NCBI GenBank assembly: GCA_964462535.1
Contig: CAYWXV010000061.1
Coordinates: 1 to 15,855, forward strand
Reading direction: 5' to 3'
Source of the DNA: CAYWXV01 sp964462535
Lineage (GTDB): Bacteria; Bacteroidota; Ignavibacteria; OLB7
Length of the DNA stretch: 15,855 bases
Part shown: in pieces, positions 5,858-12,491 of the stretch
Position numbering within the stretch: the stretch's first letter is position 1
How the letters are laid out: each line of letters opens with the position of its first letter
Position numbers and translations under genes: made by a program
The notes under the pieces: generated by a model
What the model saw: the letters and a program-made list of their open reading frames with translations, nothing else
The model's database searches: none
Told to the model about the DNA's origin: nothing

Positions 5858-6388
5858 TCACACTCCGTCAAGCCGGTAGAGAGCGCCAACTCCACCGGTG
5901 AAGCCGACGCCAGGGATTCGTATATCACGCATGATCTCGACAAATCCGAATAGGGCGTGGAGGTCGATGGTGGGGCGGTTGACTATACTCGCGAAATAGT
6001 AGATCGTCGTGCTCCTCCTGGCAATCCAGGCTATGCGTTCGGCCGTCAGCGCCTCGCCGATTCCCCGCCGGCGGTAGTCCGGGACGACGACCACGCCCGT
6101 GAGATACCATCCGTGCGGCAGGTTCGGGGCCGGATGGAGGATCGCCCCCTTCCCATACCCTACCGCTCTCTCCCCCACTACCGCGACCAACAGAATCTCC
6201 TCGCCTTCAAGAGACCGTTCGAGCGCTTTCTCCATCCGTGGACGCCAGATCTCGGGCGCCTCCTCCTCCCGCTCGGCTACGATCGCGACAAGCGCATCGA
6301 GGTCGTCCTGGACGGCGTGTCGTACAATCAGGGAGTCAAGCGGATGACGCGATTCATTGCGGCGGGTATAGTCAGCGAAGAGGCTCAT
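5858..6388 (-). CDS. GNAT-family N-acetyltransferase
   Basis: 176 aa, about the standard length for a single GNAT domain. It begins its fold at LIVRHAVQDDLDALVAIVAE (residue ~20). Motif A, which holds acetyl-CoA pyrophosphate, is LTGVVVVPDYRRRGIGEALT, with the Q/RxxGxG signature RRRGIG. The end contains the typical NRPTIDLHALFGFVEI loop (the 'xxAxxLYxxxGF' element). The substrate is unknown; aminoglycoside, polyamine or protein N-terminal acetylation are all possible. ATG 6388 gives MSLFADYTRRN; no strong Shine-Dalgarno sequence is present. The gene lies 176 bp upstream of the antitoxin-like gene. Its own upstream region holds an 8-bp inverted repeat at 6455-6496. Confidence 0.93.
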   Translation of the reverse strand: MSLFADYTRRNESRHPLDSLIVRHAVQDDLDALVAIVAEREEEAPEIWRPRMEKALERSLEGEEILLVAVVGERAVGYGKGAILHPAPNLPHGWYLTGVVVVPDYRRRGIGEALTAERIAWIARRSTTIYYFASIVNRPTIDLHALFGFVEIMRDIRIPGVGFTGGVGALYRLDGV

Positions 6389-6454
6389 GGCATGTACCGG
6401 GGGTCCAGCGTCTCGCCCGACGGAGTCGACGAAATCTATTGTGGTCGATGGCCC

Positions 6455-6496
6455 GACTAGTGACGTCGCTCACCTCTCGTCCATCGGCCACTAGTC
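6455..6496. promoter_or_regulatory. Inverted repeat upstream of the GNAT gene, possible operator
   Basis: GACTAGTG at 6455-6462 and CACTAGTC at 6489-6496 form a perfect 8-bp inverted repeat with 26 nt between. It is about 70 nt upstream of the GNAT start. Each arm also holds the palindrome ACTAGT. It could be a binding site for a dimeric regulator or a cruciform. The rest of the 309-bp gap 6389-6697 shows no gene I can support, only this repeat and the hairpin at 6633-6650. Confidence 0.3.
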
Positions 6497-6632
6497 CGAA
6501 GAACCCATGGTCGCACGCGAGGAGCGTCTCGACTGCGCGATGGGTCCGGTCGTGCTCGGCATGGAGGTGAGGCGTGGTGTTGTCGCCACGGAGCCGGGTA
6601 GATGTGCCGTCGGGCGATGGCATCGAACGAGA

Positions 6633-6650
6633 ACGGCCCCGTCGGGCCGT
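6633..6650 (-). terminator. Probable intrinsic terminator after the secreted-protein gene
   Basis: A 7-bp GC-rich stem, ACGGCCC and GGGCCGT, with a 4-nt loop. It lies 47 nt past the stop codon of the gene ending at 6698. On the minus strand the stem is followed by TCTCGTTC, only moderately T-rich. Confidence 0.5.
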
Positions 6651-6697
6651 CGCTTCCATCGAATCGTGACTCATGTGGGGCGAAGCATGAGGGGCGT

Positions 6698-7261
6698 CTA
6701 TTCTCCTTCGTTCCTGGGCGCTCTTCCGAGGATCTGTATCGCGATGACCGGCGTTCCACCGTCCGAGGTCACGGTTCCCTTGCCACCGAAGAGCTGGGGA
6801 TGTGGATCGATCAGCGTAATCGAGTCGGGAATTGCAAGGTATCCTCGTACGACATCTCTCACCGTCGCCCCCTCCCGCGCCTCGGCGGAGAGCCGCGCCA
6901 GTCCAATCGGTTTGTCGTTCTTGAAAAAGACTCCAAACGACGGCATCGTCCCCATGCGTGAAGGGAGCACAACGGCCGCCAGGTTGCTCGGCAGTTTTCC
7001 ACCATGCACTACGAACGGCCCCACTTCTCCGTCGCCTGCAAGGTTCCCCCAATCCCCGGATGGACAGAGGAGGATGTAGTAGTCCTTCAAGTCGATGCTG
7101 TTCTTGAAATGGACGGCAGCGACTGTGGCGCTGGCTATGTCCCAGACGGAGACCGTGGCCGAGTCCAACTTCAGACTGTCACCATCCTGAGCTTGGGCAG
7201 CATGTGTCCAAGTGATCAGTAGCGATACCGCAGCAACAAGTCGTGTTACGTTCATCGTCAT
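6698..7261 (-). CDS. Secreted protein of unknown function
   Basis: 187 aa. It opens with a clear Sec signal peptide: MTMNVTR, a hydrophobic core LVAAVSLLITW, and a cleavage motif AQA just before QDGDS (about residue 25). The mature part has alternating beta-type segments (ATVSVWDIASATVAAVHFKN, YYILLCPSGDWGN, VVLPSRMGTMPSFGVFFKND, IPDSITLIDPHPQLFGG) but no motif I recognise. The single cysteine rules out an internal disulfide, and there is no lipobox. ATG 7261 has AGGA eight bases upstream, so that start is preferred over the ATG two codons later. It stands alone between a hairpin upstream and a terminator-like hairpin downstream, so it may be its own transcription unit. The likely location is the periplasm or cell exterior. 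Confidence 0.8.
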   Translation of the reverse strand: MTMNVTRLVAAVSLLITWTHAAQAQDGDSLKLDSATVSVWDIASATVAAVHFKNSIDLKDYYILLCPSGDWGNLAGDGEVGPFVVHGGKLPSNLAAVVLPSRMGTMPSFGVFFKNDKPIGLARLSAEAREGATVRDVVRGYLAIPDSITLIDPHPQLFGGKGTVTSDGGTPVIAIQILGRAPRNEGE

Positions 7262-7281
7262 CCGAAATTCCTGATATCAAT

Positions 7282-7304
7282 CGGTCGGGGCTCATGCCCG
7301 ACCG
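7282..7304. other. Hairpin in the leader of the secreted-protein gene
   Basis: CGGTCGGG and CCCGACCG form a perfect 8-bp stem with a 7-nt loop, 21 bp upstream of the ATG at 7261. No T-tract follows on either strand. It may be a leader structure or operator. Confidence 0.45.
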
Positions 7305-7430
7305 CGTTATGAGCTGGATGGTGTCTGGCGCTCGGGCGTCCTGACGGTTTAACATGTGTGGAATATGACTCCCGAACGGCGGGTGGTCAAGGGGAAACGC
7401 GCGTCTCGGGATTAAGTCCACGCGGGCCGG

Positions 7431-8488
7431 TTACGACGCGACCTGCAATCTTCGTCCAATATCTGCATCGTGGTCGCTGTAGATACCCAGGAACGTGACC
7501 CAGTGCGCGTGGGGAATTCCAGATTCATCGCGCAAACGAACGGGTGCCCTGCGGGCAGGACACTGAGTGCCCGTTCCAGAGCCCCGTCGTTCGATCCATC
7601 GTGGTGAGAACCGGATGTACCACCTCCCCAATTGTGTTACTCCCGGGCTCTGCATCGAGTGCAGCCAGACTGACGACGCGCTTACACGACCTCGCGATCC
7701 CAACGTCCTGATCCACCAACACCTATAATGTGAAGAGCCCCGCCAACAACTCGATGTGATCCAGGCACATCGTAAGCTCTCGTACGAATTGCTCTTTTCC
7801 AGCTGCGCAACTGTTCGCGGGTTCAGAATCGCGGCGTGCAGGCGTTGCGCGTCGCTGCGGTCAATCACCCTTACGATTCAACTGCCAGGTCCGGATCCCA
7901 TGGCTGTACGGTTGACCCGTTTCTGAAGGCTTCGTTCTCGGCAGCCTCCAGCTTCTTTGGCAACCCCGCAAGCGGAAGGCGTGCGCGCCGGTCGTTTACC
8001 GCGCACCTGGGTGCGAGTCTCATGCGTCTGGATACTCAACGGTTCCAACGTGGCGGCAATGGCGGGCCGTTACAGCGAGCTGGTTGACGTACCCGCAAAG
8101 ATATGCGGAGCCGTCGTCGAGACCCCACTACAGAAGGATTGGTGCCTCTCGCATCGGCACGAGGGTGAGGTTTGTCGTTGCAGTTCGCGTCGCCACGATT
8201 GGGATGTAATGGTGTCGTATCGGTGCTCAACTCGCGCGACGCGTGTTCGCGGGACAGACGATAGGCTTTGTTGCATGGACAGTGCCGGCGAAACGTGTGA
8301 GGGGCACGAGAGCGACAGGTGCCATCCCAGCGTCTCTAACAGGTTGTTGAAGTACGCGCGATCTCCGCGTTGCGCTCCCAATCACTCACTGCGGCGTACC
8401 TCCGGTATGCGTCGTTCGCCCGTCGTCGAGCGCCGTAACCTCGCTCGATGTGAACAGCCTCATGATCTGCGAGCCATTCAGCGGTCCA
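7431..8488. other. About 1 kb without a confident gene; fragmentary coding-like sequence on the minus strand
   Basis: No frame gives a credible full protein. On the minus strand several short stretches read like protein but in different frames. Examples are 7871-8023 (50 codons, ATG to TAA; contains LPKKLEAAENEAFRNGSTVQ); a GTG two bases later at 7868 starting MIDRSDAQRLHAAILNPRTV; VLVDQDVGIARSCKRVVSLA in another frame of the same region; and RDESGIPHAHWVTFLGIYSD near 7480. Another open stretch, beginning right after the era stop, reads WLADHEAVHIERGYGARRRA and continues for about 50 codons with no convincing start. The frame changes and internal stops suggest one or more decayed genes. The plus-strand open frame 7957-8547 is Arg/Cys/Ser-rich and runs antisense into era, so it is not called. 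Nothing here is assigned a function. Confidence 0.5.
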
Positions 8489-9379
8489 CTAGTACCCGAA
8501 CCCCCGCAACCTCCCTTCACTCTCTCTCCAGTCGGCACGGACCTTGACGAACAACTCCAGGAAGACCGGTGCGCCAAGGAACTCCTCGATACTGGTTCGG
8601 GCGCGCGAGCCAAGCCGCTTCAACGCCTCACCTTTCCTTCCGATCAGGATCATCTTCTGTGTATCCCGTTCCACAACAATCTCGGCGTTGATATAGGTCT
8701 TCTGTGGGGGTTCCCGCTCGGTGTACTGCGCAATCGACACCTCGACCGCATACGGGATCTCCTCACGATAGAGATTGAGCACCTGTTCTCGAATCAGCTC
8801 GGCGACAAAAAACCGCTCCGGCTGTTCGCTGATCAACTCGGGATCATAAAGAAACTCCCCTTGGGGAATCAGCCCCGCCAGGACCTCGGCCAGCCGGGGA
8901 ACGTTCTCACCATGCTTCGCAGACATCGGTACGACCTCGCGAAACGCGCCGCTGGCAATGAACCGTTCCATCACAGGGAGGAGGACCTTCTTGTCGTGAA
9001 GGAGATCGGCCTTGTTGATCGCAAGAACGATAGGCTTCCCAAGAGCGCTCAATTCTCCCAACGCCGTCCCCGACAACGATTCGGTATCGGGATCGGTCGC
9101 GTCAAGCATGAGGAGAATCAGATCGGCATCGCGCAGCGCTGACTCGATATACCCAACCATTTTCTGCTGGAGGAGATATCGCGGCGTCAGGACACCTGGT
9201 GTGTCGATAAAGATCATCTGCGCGTTGCCGTCCGTCAGAATACCGAGCACGCTCTTTCGCGTTGTCTGCGGTTTGGGACTTACGATCGAAAGCTTCATTC
9301 CCATCAGGGAATTGACAAGCGTCGATTTCCCGACGTTCGGCTCGCCGACGATTGCGATATATCCAGTCTTGGTAGTCAT
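8489..9379 (-). CDS. era: GTPase Era, ribosome small-subunit maturation factor
   Basis: 296 aa, the usual Era length. All GTPase motifs are in order: G1 GEPNVGKST (12-20), the switch region PKPQTTRKSV, G3 DTPG (59-62), G4 NKAD (122-125), G5 SAK (153-155). The C-terminal KH domain that binds the 3' end of 16S rRNA carries IGRKGEALKRLGSRAR, and the end FGY is typical. Era acts in the cytoplasm on 30S assembly. ATG 9379 is chosen because TGYIAIVGEPNVGKS should begin within a few residues. The frame is open to 9520, but that part is encoded by repeat-like DNA (LCVLGNLCVQ). There is no strong Shine-Dalgarno sequence. The gene lies 218 bp downstream of the LytM gene, separated by repeats. Confidence 0.98.
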   Translation of the reverse strand: MTTKTGYIAIVGEPNVGKSTLVNSLMGMKLSIVSPKPQTTRKSVLGILTDGNAQMIFIDTPGVLTPRYLLQQKMVGYIESALRDADLILLMLDATDPDTESLSGTALGELSALGKPIVLAINKADLLHDKKVLLPVMERFIASGAFREVVPMSAKHGENVPRLAEVLAGLIPQGEFLYDPELISEQPERFFVAELIREQVLNLYREEIPYAVEVSIAQYTEREPPQKTYINAEIVVERDTQKMILIGRKGEALKRLGSRARTSIEEFLGAPVFLELFVKVRADWRESEGRLRGFGY

Positions 9380-9443
9380 GTGCACCGCGTGTTCTTGCTG
9401 TATGCTGCGCAGGGGCGGCTCTGCGTTCCCGTTCCTGGCAATT

Positions 9444-9480
9444 TGAACGCAGAGGTTGCCAAGGACACAGAGTTGACGCG
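9444..9480. repeat. Repeat-like phrase (GCAGAG...ACACAGAG) upstream of era
   Basis: GAACGCAGAGGTTGCCAAGG, then ACACAGAGTTG. On the minus strand this reads CTCTGTGTCCTTGGCAACCTCTGCG, translating to LCVLGNLCVQ. I recognise it as a dispersed intergenic phrase of environmental genomes, but only one copy is in this window, so the call is from memory. Confidence 0.3.
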
Positions 9481-9510
9481 TATACCGATTCGCAAAGCCA
9501 ATCGCTCCGC

Positions 9511-9549
9511 CATTCCTCATTCCTCATTCCTCATTCCTAATTCCTCATT
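9511..9549. repeat. Tandem 7-bp repeat (CATTCCT) between the LytM gene and era
   Basis: Four perfect CATTCCT units, one AATTCCT unit and a partial unit. The 7-bp period is the same as in the array inside hsdM, with a different but also pyrimidine-rich unit. It sits in the gap 9380-9597, directly beside the REP-like hairpin pair at 9550-9575. Confidence 0.85.
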
Positions 9550-9575
9550 GGCTTGGCCGATCGCTCCGCGATTCC
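9550..9575. repeat. REP-like paired hairpins
   Basis: GGC-TTG-GCC followed by GATCGC-TCC-GCGATTCC: a 3-bp and then a 5-bp mini-hairpin. It has the same layout as the two copies at 15743-15768 and 15781-15806 (GGC-TAC-GCC, GATTG...GCAATTCC). The stem changes are matched on both arms. A degenerate copy lies near 9497-9515 (GCCAATCGCTCCGCCATTCC). Confidence 0.6.
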
Positions 9576-9597
9576 CAATCCCCAATTCTCCACCCTT

Positions 9598-10887
9598 TCA
9601 CCGAAGAATCGTCGTCGGATTCACGCGAGAGTTGCCGCGCCATATCTCGAAGTGGAGGACATCCCCCTCGATGGATCGTGCCACGGGGCCCAGGTTTTGA
9701 CCGGTGGTAACACGCGCGCCTCGGGAGACGGCGGACGATGAGAGGTTCCCGTAGACCGTTCGCCACCCCCCGGCATGTTCGACGATGACGACTGTTCCGT
9801 ATCGAGGGAGCCACGACACGACCGTTACTCTCCCCTCTGCTGCAGCAAGGACCGGTGATCCGGCGGGTGCCGCGATATTGATGCCCGGATTCAACGTCAC
9901 CGTACCGGTGCGTGGGTTCGTCCGCTGACCATACCCCTCCGCAATCGTCCGGCTGGCGGAGGGCCATCGGAATCGACCGGGTCGCGATCCATTGCCCTCC
10001 TGTGCAGTCGGCTTCCGTTCGTCGTCCGGCTTTGGCGTCTCTCTATTCGAGCTGCGCCCCGTAGAATCGGCGGCAGGTGCGGTCGGCCGAACTCCCCTAC
10101 CCTCGTTGGAGCGGGCGGCCGGACCCTCCGTCCGTGGAGTGTTTCTGACAACCATCGCCGCGATCGCCGACGCCTCCCGGTTTTTCTCCTCCACCAACCG
10201 CGCAAGCGCATCCCGTTCGGCCTTGTTCTTTTCCAGCGAGGCCGCCTGCGTTCGCGTCATCGCAAGCAGATCGGCCAGCTCCGATCTACGGGCGTCAACC
10301 TGCCGGTCCCGCTGACTCTGCAACTCCCGGAGGCTTGCATCACGGGCGGCAAGATTCAATGCGGTGCGACTCAGAGAGATGATATGACGCCGTCCGCTGG
10401 CCGACCATCTGGCCACGACACGCGCTCGGATCTCCGCCGTCGCCTCCTCCTTTGGCATCAGGAGTGCGGAGGTCGGCGGTACGGTCAGGACACCGCGAAC
10501 AAGCGCGCGCGAGGAAAGACCGAGTTCATTCCGGAGTCGTCCGATGCTTGCGGATATGGAGTCCCGCTCATGCTGGAGCGAATCAAGTTCCCGTGCCGCC
10601 GCGAATTCCTCACGTCGCAGCCGTCCGAGGGCAGAATCGATCCGCGCCGCCTGCTGACGATATGTGGCCAGCGCGCGCGCCGCGTTAGCGCGCTCCTGAT
10701 CCAGGCGATCGATCTCGCGACGTCCGCGGGCAACCTCGTCGTTCAATCGCCGCACGTCTCCCCCCTGTGCAAGTATTCCGAGCGCTCCGGGAAGGAGAAT
10801 CGCGGCGATAATGACTAGCGTCCGCTCAAATCGTCGCCTGTTTGGGCGTGATCTTTCGCTCCGTTGAGTCAGTTCGCCGGTCTCCAA
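9598..10887 (-). CDS. EnvC/NlpD-like coiled-coil protein with degenerate LytM (peptidase M23) domain
   Basis: 429 aa. Order: a short basic N-terminus; a membrane/signal segment LVIIAAILLPGALGILAQ (24-41); a long coiled coil about 45-125 (VRRLNDEVARGRREIDRLDQ); a helical middle with a second coiled coil about 185-245; a Pro/Ser-rich linker 250-305; and a LytM domain 315-429. LytM zinc ligands are mostly lost: the usual HxGxD is NPGIN (N333, N337), YGHLS is YGNLS, and HLHFE is VLHFE with only H412 kept. This is the pattern of amidase activators such as EnvC rather than of active endopeptidases. The expected site is the cell envelope at the septum, triggering AmiA/B-type amidases. The start is a TTG at 10887 with no clear Shine-Dalgarno sequence. 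The frame is open further up with no ATG or GTG, so the true N-terminus is uncertain. Confidence 0.9.
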   Translation of the reverse strand: METGELTQRSERSRPNRRRFERTLVIIAAILLPGALGILAQGGDVRRLNDEVARGRREIDRLDQERANAARALATYRQQAARIDSALGRLRREEFAAARELDSLQHERDSISASIGRLRNELGLSSRALVRGVLTVPPTSALLMPKEEATAEIRARVVARWSASGRRHIISLSRTALNLAARDASLRELQSQRDRQVDARRSELADLLAMTRTQAASLEKNKAERDALARLVEEKNREASAIAAMVVRNTPRTEGPAARSNEGRGVRPTAPAADSTGRSSNRETPKPDDERKPTAQEGNGSRPGRFRWPSASRTIAEGYGQRTNPRTGTVTLNPGINIAAPAGSPVLAAAEGRVTVVSWLPRYGTVVIVEHAGGWRTVYGNLSSSAVSRGARVTTGQNLGPVARSIEGDVLHFEIWRGNSRVNPTTILR

Positions 10888-10951
10888 GGGGATTCGATTG
10901 GTCTGCGGTTCATCAGGCAGGCTGCGTGTGTCTCCGAGCGACGGTAAGAGA

Positions 10952-10980
10952 GAGGAGCGACACGTTCGGTCCCGCTCCTC
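10952..10980 (-). terminator. Hairpin after the LD-carboxypeptidase gene, probable terminator of the rnr operon
   Basis: A perfect 8-bp stem, GAGGAGCG and CGCTCCTC, with a 13-nt loop, in the 204-bp gap between the S66 gene and the LytM gene. On the minus strand it is followed by TCTCTTACC, a modest T-rich run. It lies about 110 nt past the S66 stop. The large loop lowers confidence. Confidence 0.4.
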
Positions 10981-11028
10981 AAGTCTCGTGGCAGTCCTTT
11001 GAAATACTCTCCGATCGGGAGGCTGTTC

Positions 11029-11042
11029 ACGTCGCGCGACGT
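11029..11042. other. 14-bp perfect palindrome ACGTCGCGCGACGT
   Basis: A perfect palindrome 50 bp past the stop of the S66 gene. It could fold as a 5-bp stem with a GCGC loop or bind a dimeric regulator of the downstream LytM gene. It has no second copy that I found in the window. Confidence 0.3.
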
Positions 11043-11091
11043 CAGGTCGAGCGACGAGGAGCCAAGGGATCGCGCGTACTTCTACTGCCTC

Positions 11092-12255
11092 TCAGGCGAC
11101 GACGACAGGCTCATCAATGGTAATCGTCTTCTGGTCCGCATCCATCGTCGCAAGTCCGCCGACAGGGACGGTCAGCTTGCTTCGAATGTGACCGATCGAG
11201 AGGCCGTAGACAGTAGGGATTTTCAGCGGCTCAAGCAGTCCACGGACTACCTCTTCGAGCTGCAGTGACAGGTTGAATTCACCTCCGCGCGAATTCGCTT
11301 CGCACTTCGTAAAGCGCCCCAAAGCGACGCCGGCGCAGTCCGAGAGTTTTCCGGAGAGGATCAGCGTCATCAACATGCGATCGACGCGATAGGGTTCTTC
11401 CTCAATCTCCTCGAGGAAGAGAATCTTTCCCGCAGTGTCGATCTCGTAGGGCGTTCCCATCAGGGCGGTGACCAGGGAAAGATTGCCGCCGACCAGCCGC
11501 CCCTGGGCCTTTCCCGAGACGATTGTCGATGCGCGCGCACTTCCAAAAACGGACCCCTGAAATTCATCGCTCTCATTGAACGTGCCGGCCGCCGATGCCG
11601 CCATTACGGTTCGACGGAACGAATCGAGCGTATACGAATCGAACGTCGACGAAGCAACCGGTCCGTGAAATGCAATGACACCCGATTTCTGGTAGATGGG
11701 ATTAACGAGCGCCGTGATGTCGCTATACCCCATGACGATTTTCGGATTCCGACGAATCTCTTCGAAGTCGACAAAGGGGAGCATCCGCATAACGCCATAA
11801 CCGCCACGAACGGCCATGATGGCGTTCACCTCCGGGTCACGGACAAAGCCCATGAACTCCTCACCACGCTCTTCATCCTTTGCGGAGAGGTATCCATACC
11901 CCTTGTTCAGATACTTGCCCAGCTTGACCTTGAAACCGAGGTTCCGCAATGCCGCCGCGGCATCCAATTCCTCACCGCGCGAGACACCACTTGCGGGAGC
12001 GCAGATTGCAATTGTCGAACCTTCAGCAAGTGCCTTTGGACGAGTGGGTACAACTTCGGAGCCGCCATGCCGACGCGCACGTCGCCGTGCCGTTCCCGTC
12101 GTCGACGGACGAGGGGGGGGCTGTGGCTCCACGTTTGTAGAATCGATTCCTCCCCCCTCTTCACCCGGCCTGATCTGCGCCTGCAGTAGTGACGGAAGGA
12201 GCAACGATCCCCCAACGGCCGAGCGGAGGAAGCGGCGTCGGGAAGAATCACTCAC
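11092..12255 (-). CDS. ldcA: Tat-exported peptidase S66 / LD-carboxypeptidase (muramoyltetrapeptide carboxypeptidase)
   Basis: 387 aa. The enzyme family removes the terminal D-Ala from murein tetrapeptides in wall recycling. It starts with a twin-arginine signal, SSRRRFLRSAVGGSLLLPSL, ending around LQAQ (26). That is unusual, since LdcA of E. coli is cytoplasmic. A Pro/Arg-rich linker runs to about residue 70. Catalytic landmarks: IAICAPASG (82-90), AVRGGYG (148-154), nucleophile Ser178 in MGYSDIT, HGPV (197-200), Glu within LFLEEIEEEPYRVDRML (about 282), and His356 in GHIRSKLTVPVG. All three triad residues are present, so it should be active. The start is GTG at 12255, overlapping the TGA of the upstream small gene as GTGA. 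It is the last gene of the four-gene operon. The gene symbol is by family; orthology is not proved. Confidence 0.93.
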   Translation of the reverse strand: MSDSSRRRFLRSAVGGSLLLPSLLQAQIRPGEEGGGIDSTNVEPQPPPRPSTTGTARRRARRHGGSEVVPTRPKALAEGSTIAICAPASGVSRGEELDAAAALRNLGFKVKLGKYLNKGYGYLSAKDEERGEEFMGFVRDPEVNAIMAVRGGYGVMRMLPFVDFEEIRRNPKIVMGYSDITALVNPIYQKSGVIAFHGPVASSTFDSYTLDSFRRTVMAASAAGTFNESDEFQGSVFGSARASTIVSGKAQGRLVGGNLSLVTALMGTPYEIDTAGKILFLEEIEEEPYRVDRMLMTLILSGKLSDCAGVALGRFTKCEANSRGGEFNLSLQLEEVVRGLLEPLKIPTVYGLSIGHIRSKLTVPVGGLATMDADQKTITIDEPVVVA

Positions 12256-12491
12256 CGGTTGAGCATTCCCTGCTCGTTGAGCTTCGCGGTTATGGTGTTT
12301 ACGACACGCTCGTCGTTCTCGATCGTGCGCGAGCGAGCTGCCAACACCGCCTCCTTCACTGATGAGAATCCTCCAGTGAGGAAGAGGTAGATGTGATAAC
12401 CTAGACGCTCGCGGTCGTTCGGCTCGACAGTTTCGATACCGTTTACCGCGTCGTAGGCGATACTGGCAAGTTGATTGCTGTCAGCTGGCAT
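12252..12491 (-). CDS. Unrecognised 79-aa protein in the rnr operon
   Basis: 79 aa, MPADSNQLASIAYDAVNGIE to EQGMLNR. I do not recognise the family. It is predicted mostly helical and soluble, with no signal peptide, membrane segment or cysteine. Segments include RERLGYHIYLFLTGGFSSVK and AARSRTIENDERVVNTITAK. ATG 12491 has GGGGAG about ten bases upstream. The frame stays open to 12593, but that part lies inside the kinase gene and lacks coding character. It overlaps the kinase stop by 11 nt and the S66 start by 4 nt (GTGA), so it is almost surely translated, and coupled with both. That placement is the best evidence that it is a real gene. Its role may relate to the kinase before it or the exported peptidase after it. 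Confidence 0.8.
   Translation of the reverse strand: MPADSNQLASIAYDAVNGIETVEPNDRERLGYHIYLFLTGGFSSVKEAVLAARSRTIENDERVVNTITAKLNEQGMLNR

Noticed and set aside
6507..7079. 190-aa plus-strand open frame, and overlapping 226-aa minus frame 6372-7052
   Set aside because: Both overlap the secreted-protein gene, which has a signal peptide and a ribosome site. Their translations are Arg/Ser/Pro-rich without motifs.
8349..8363. 15-bp match GATCGCGCGTACTTC, also at 11068-11082 on the other strand
   Set aside because: Both sites are intergenic and neighbouring bases show some similarity, but one 15-bp match between strands of a window this size is not far from chance.
7957..8547. 196-aa plus-strand open frame in the gene-poor stretch
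   Set aside because: It is rich in Cys, Arg and Ser, lacks any motif or ribosome site, and its end is antisense to era.
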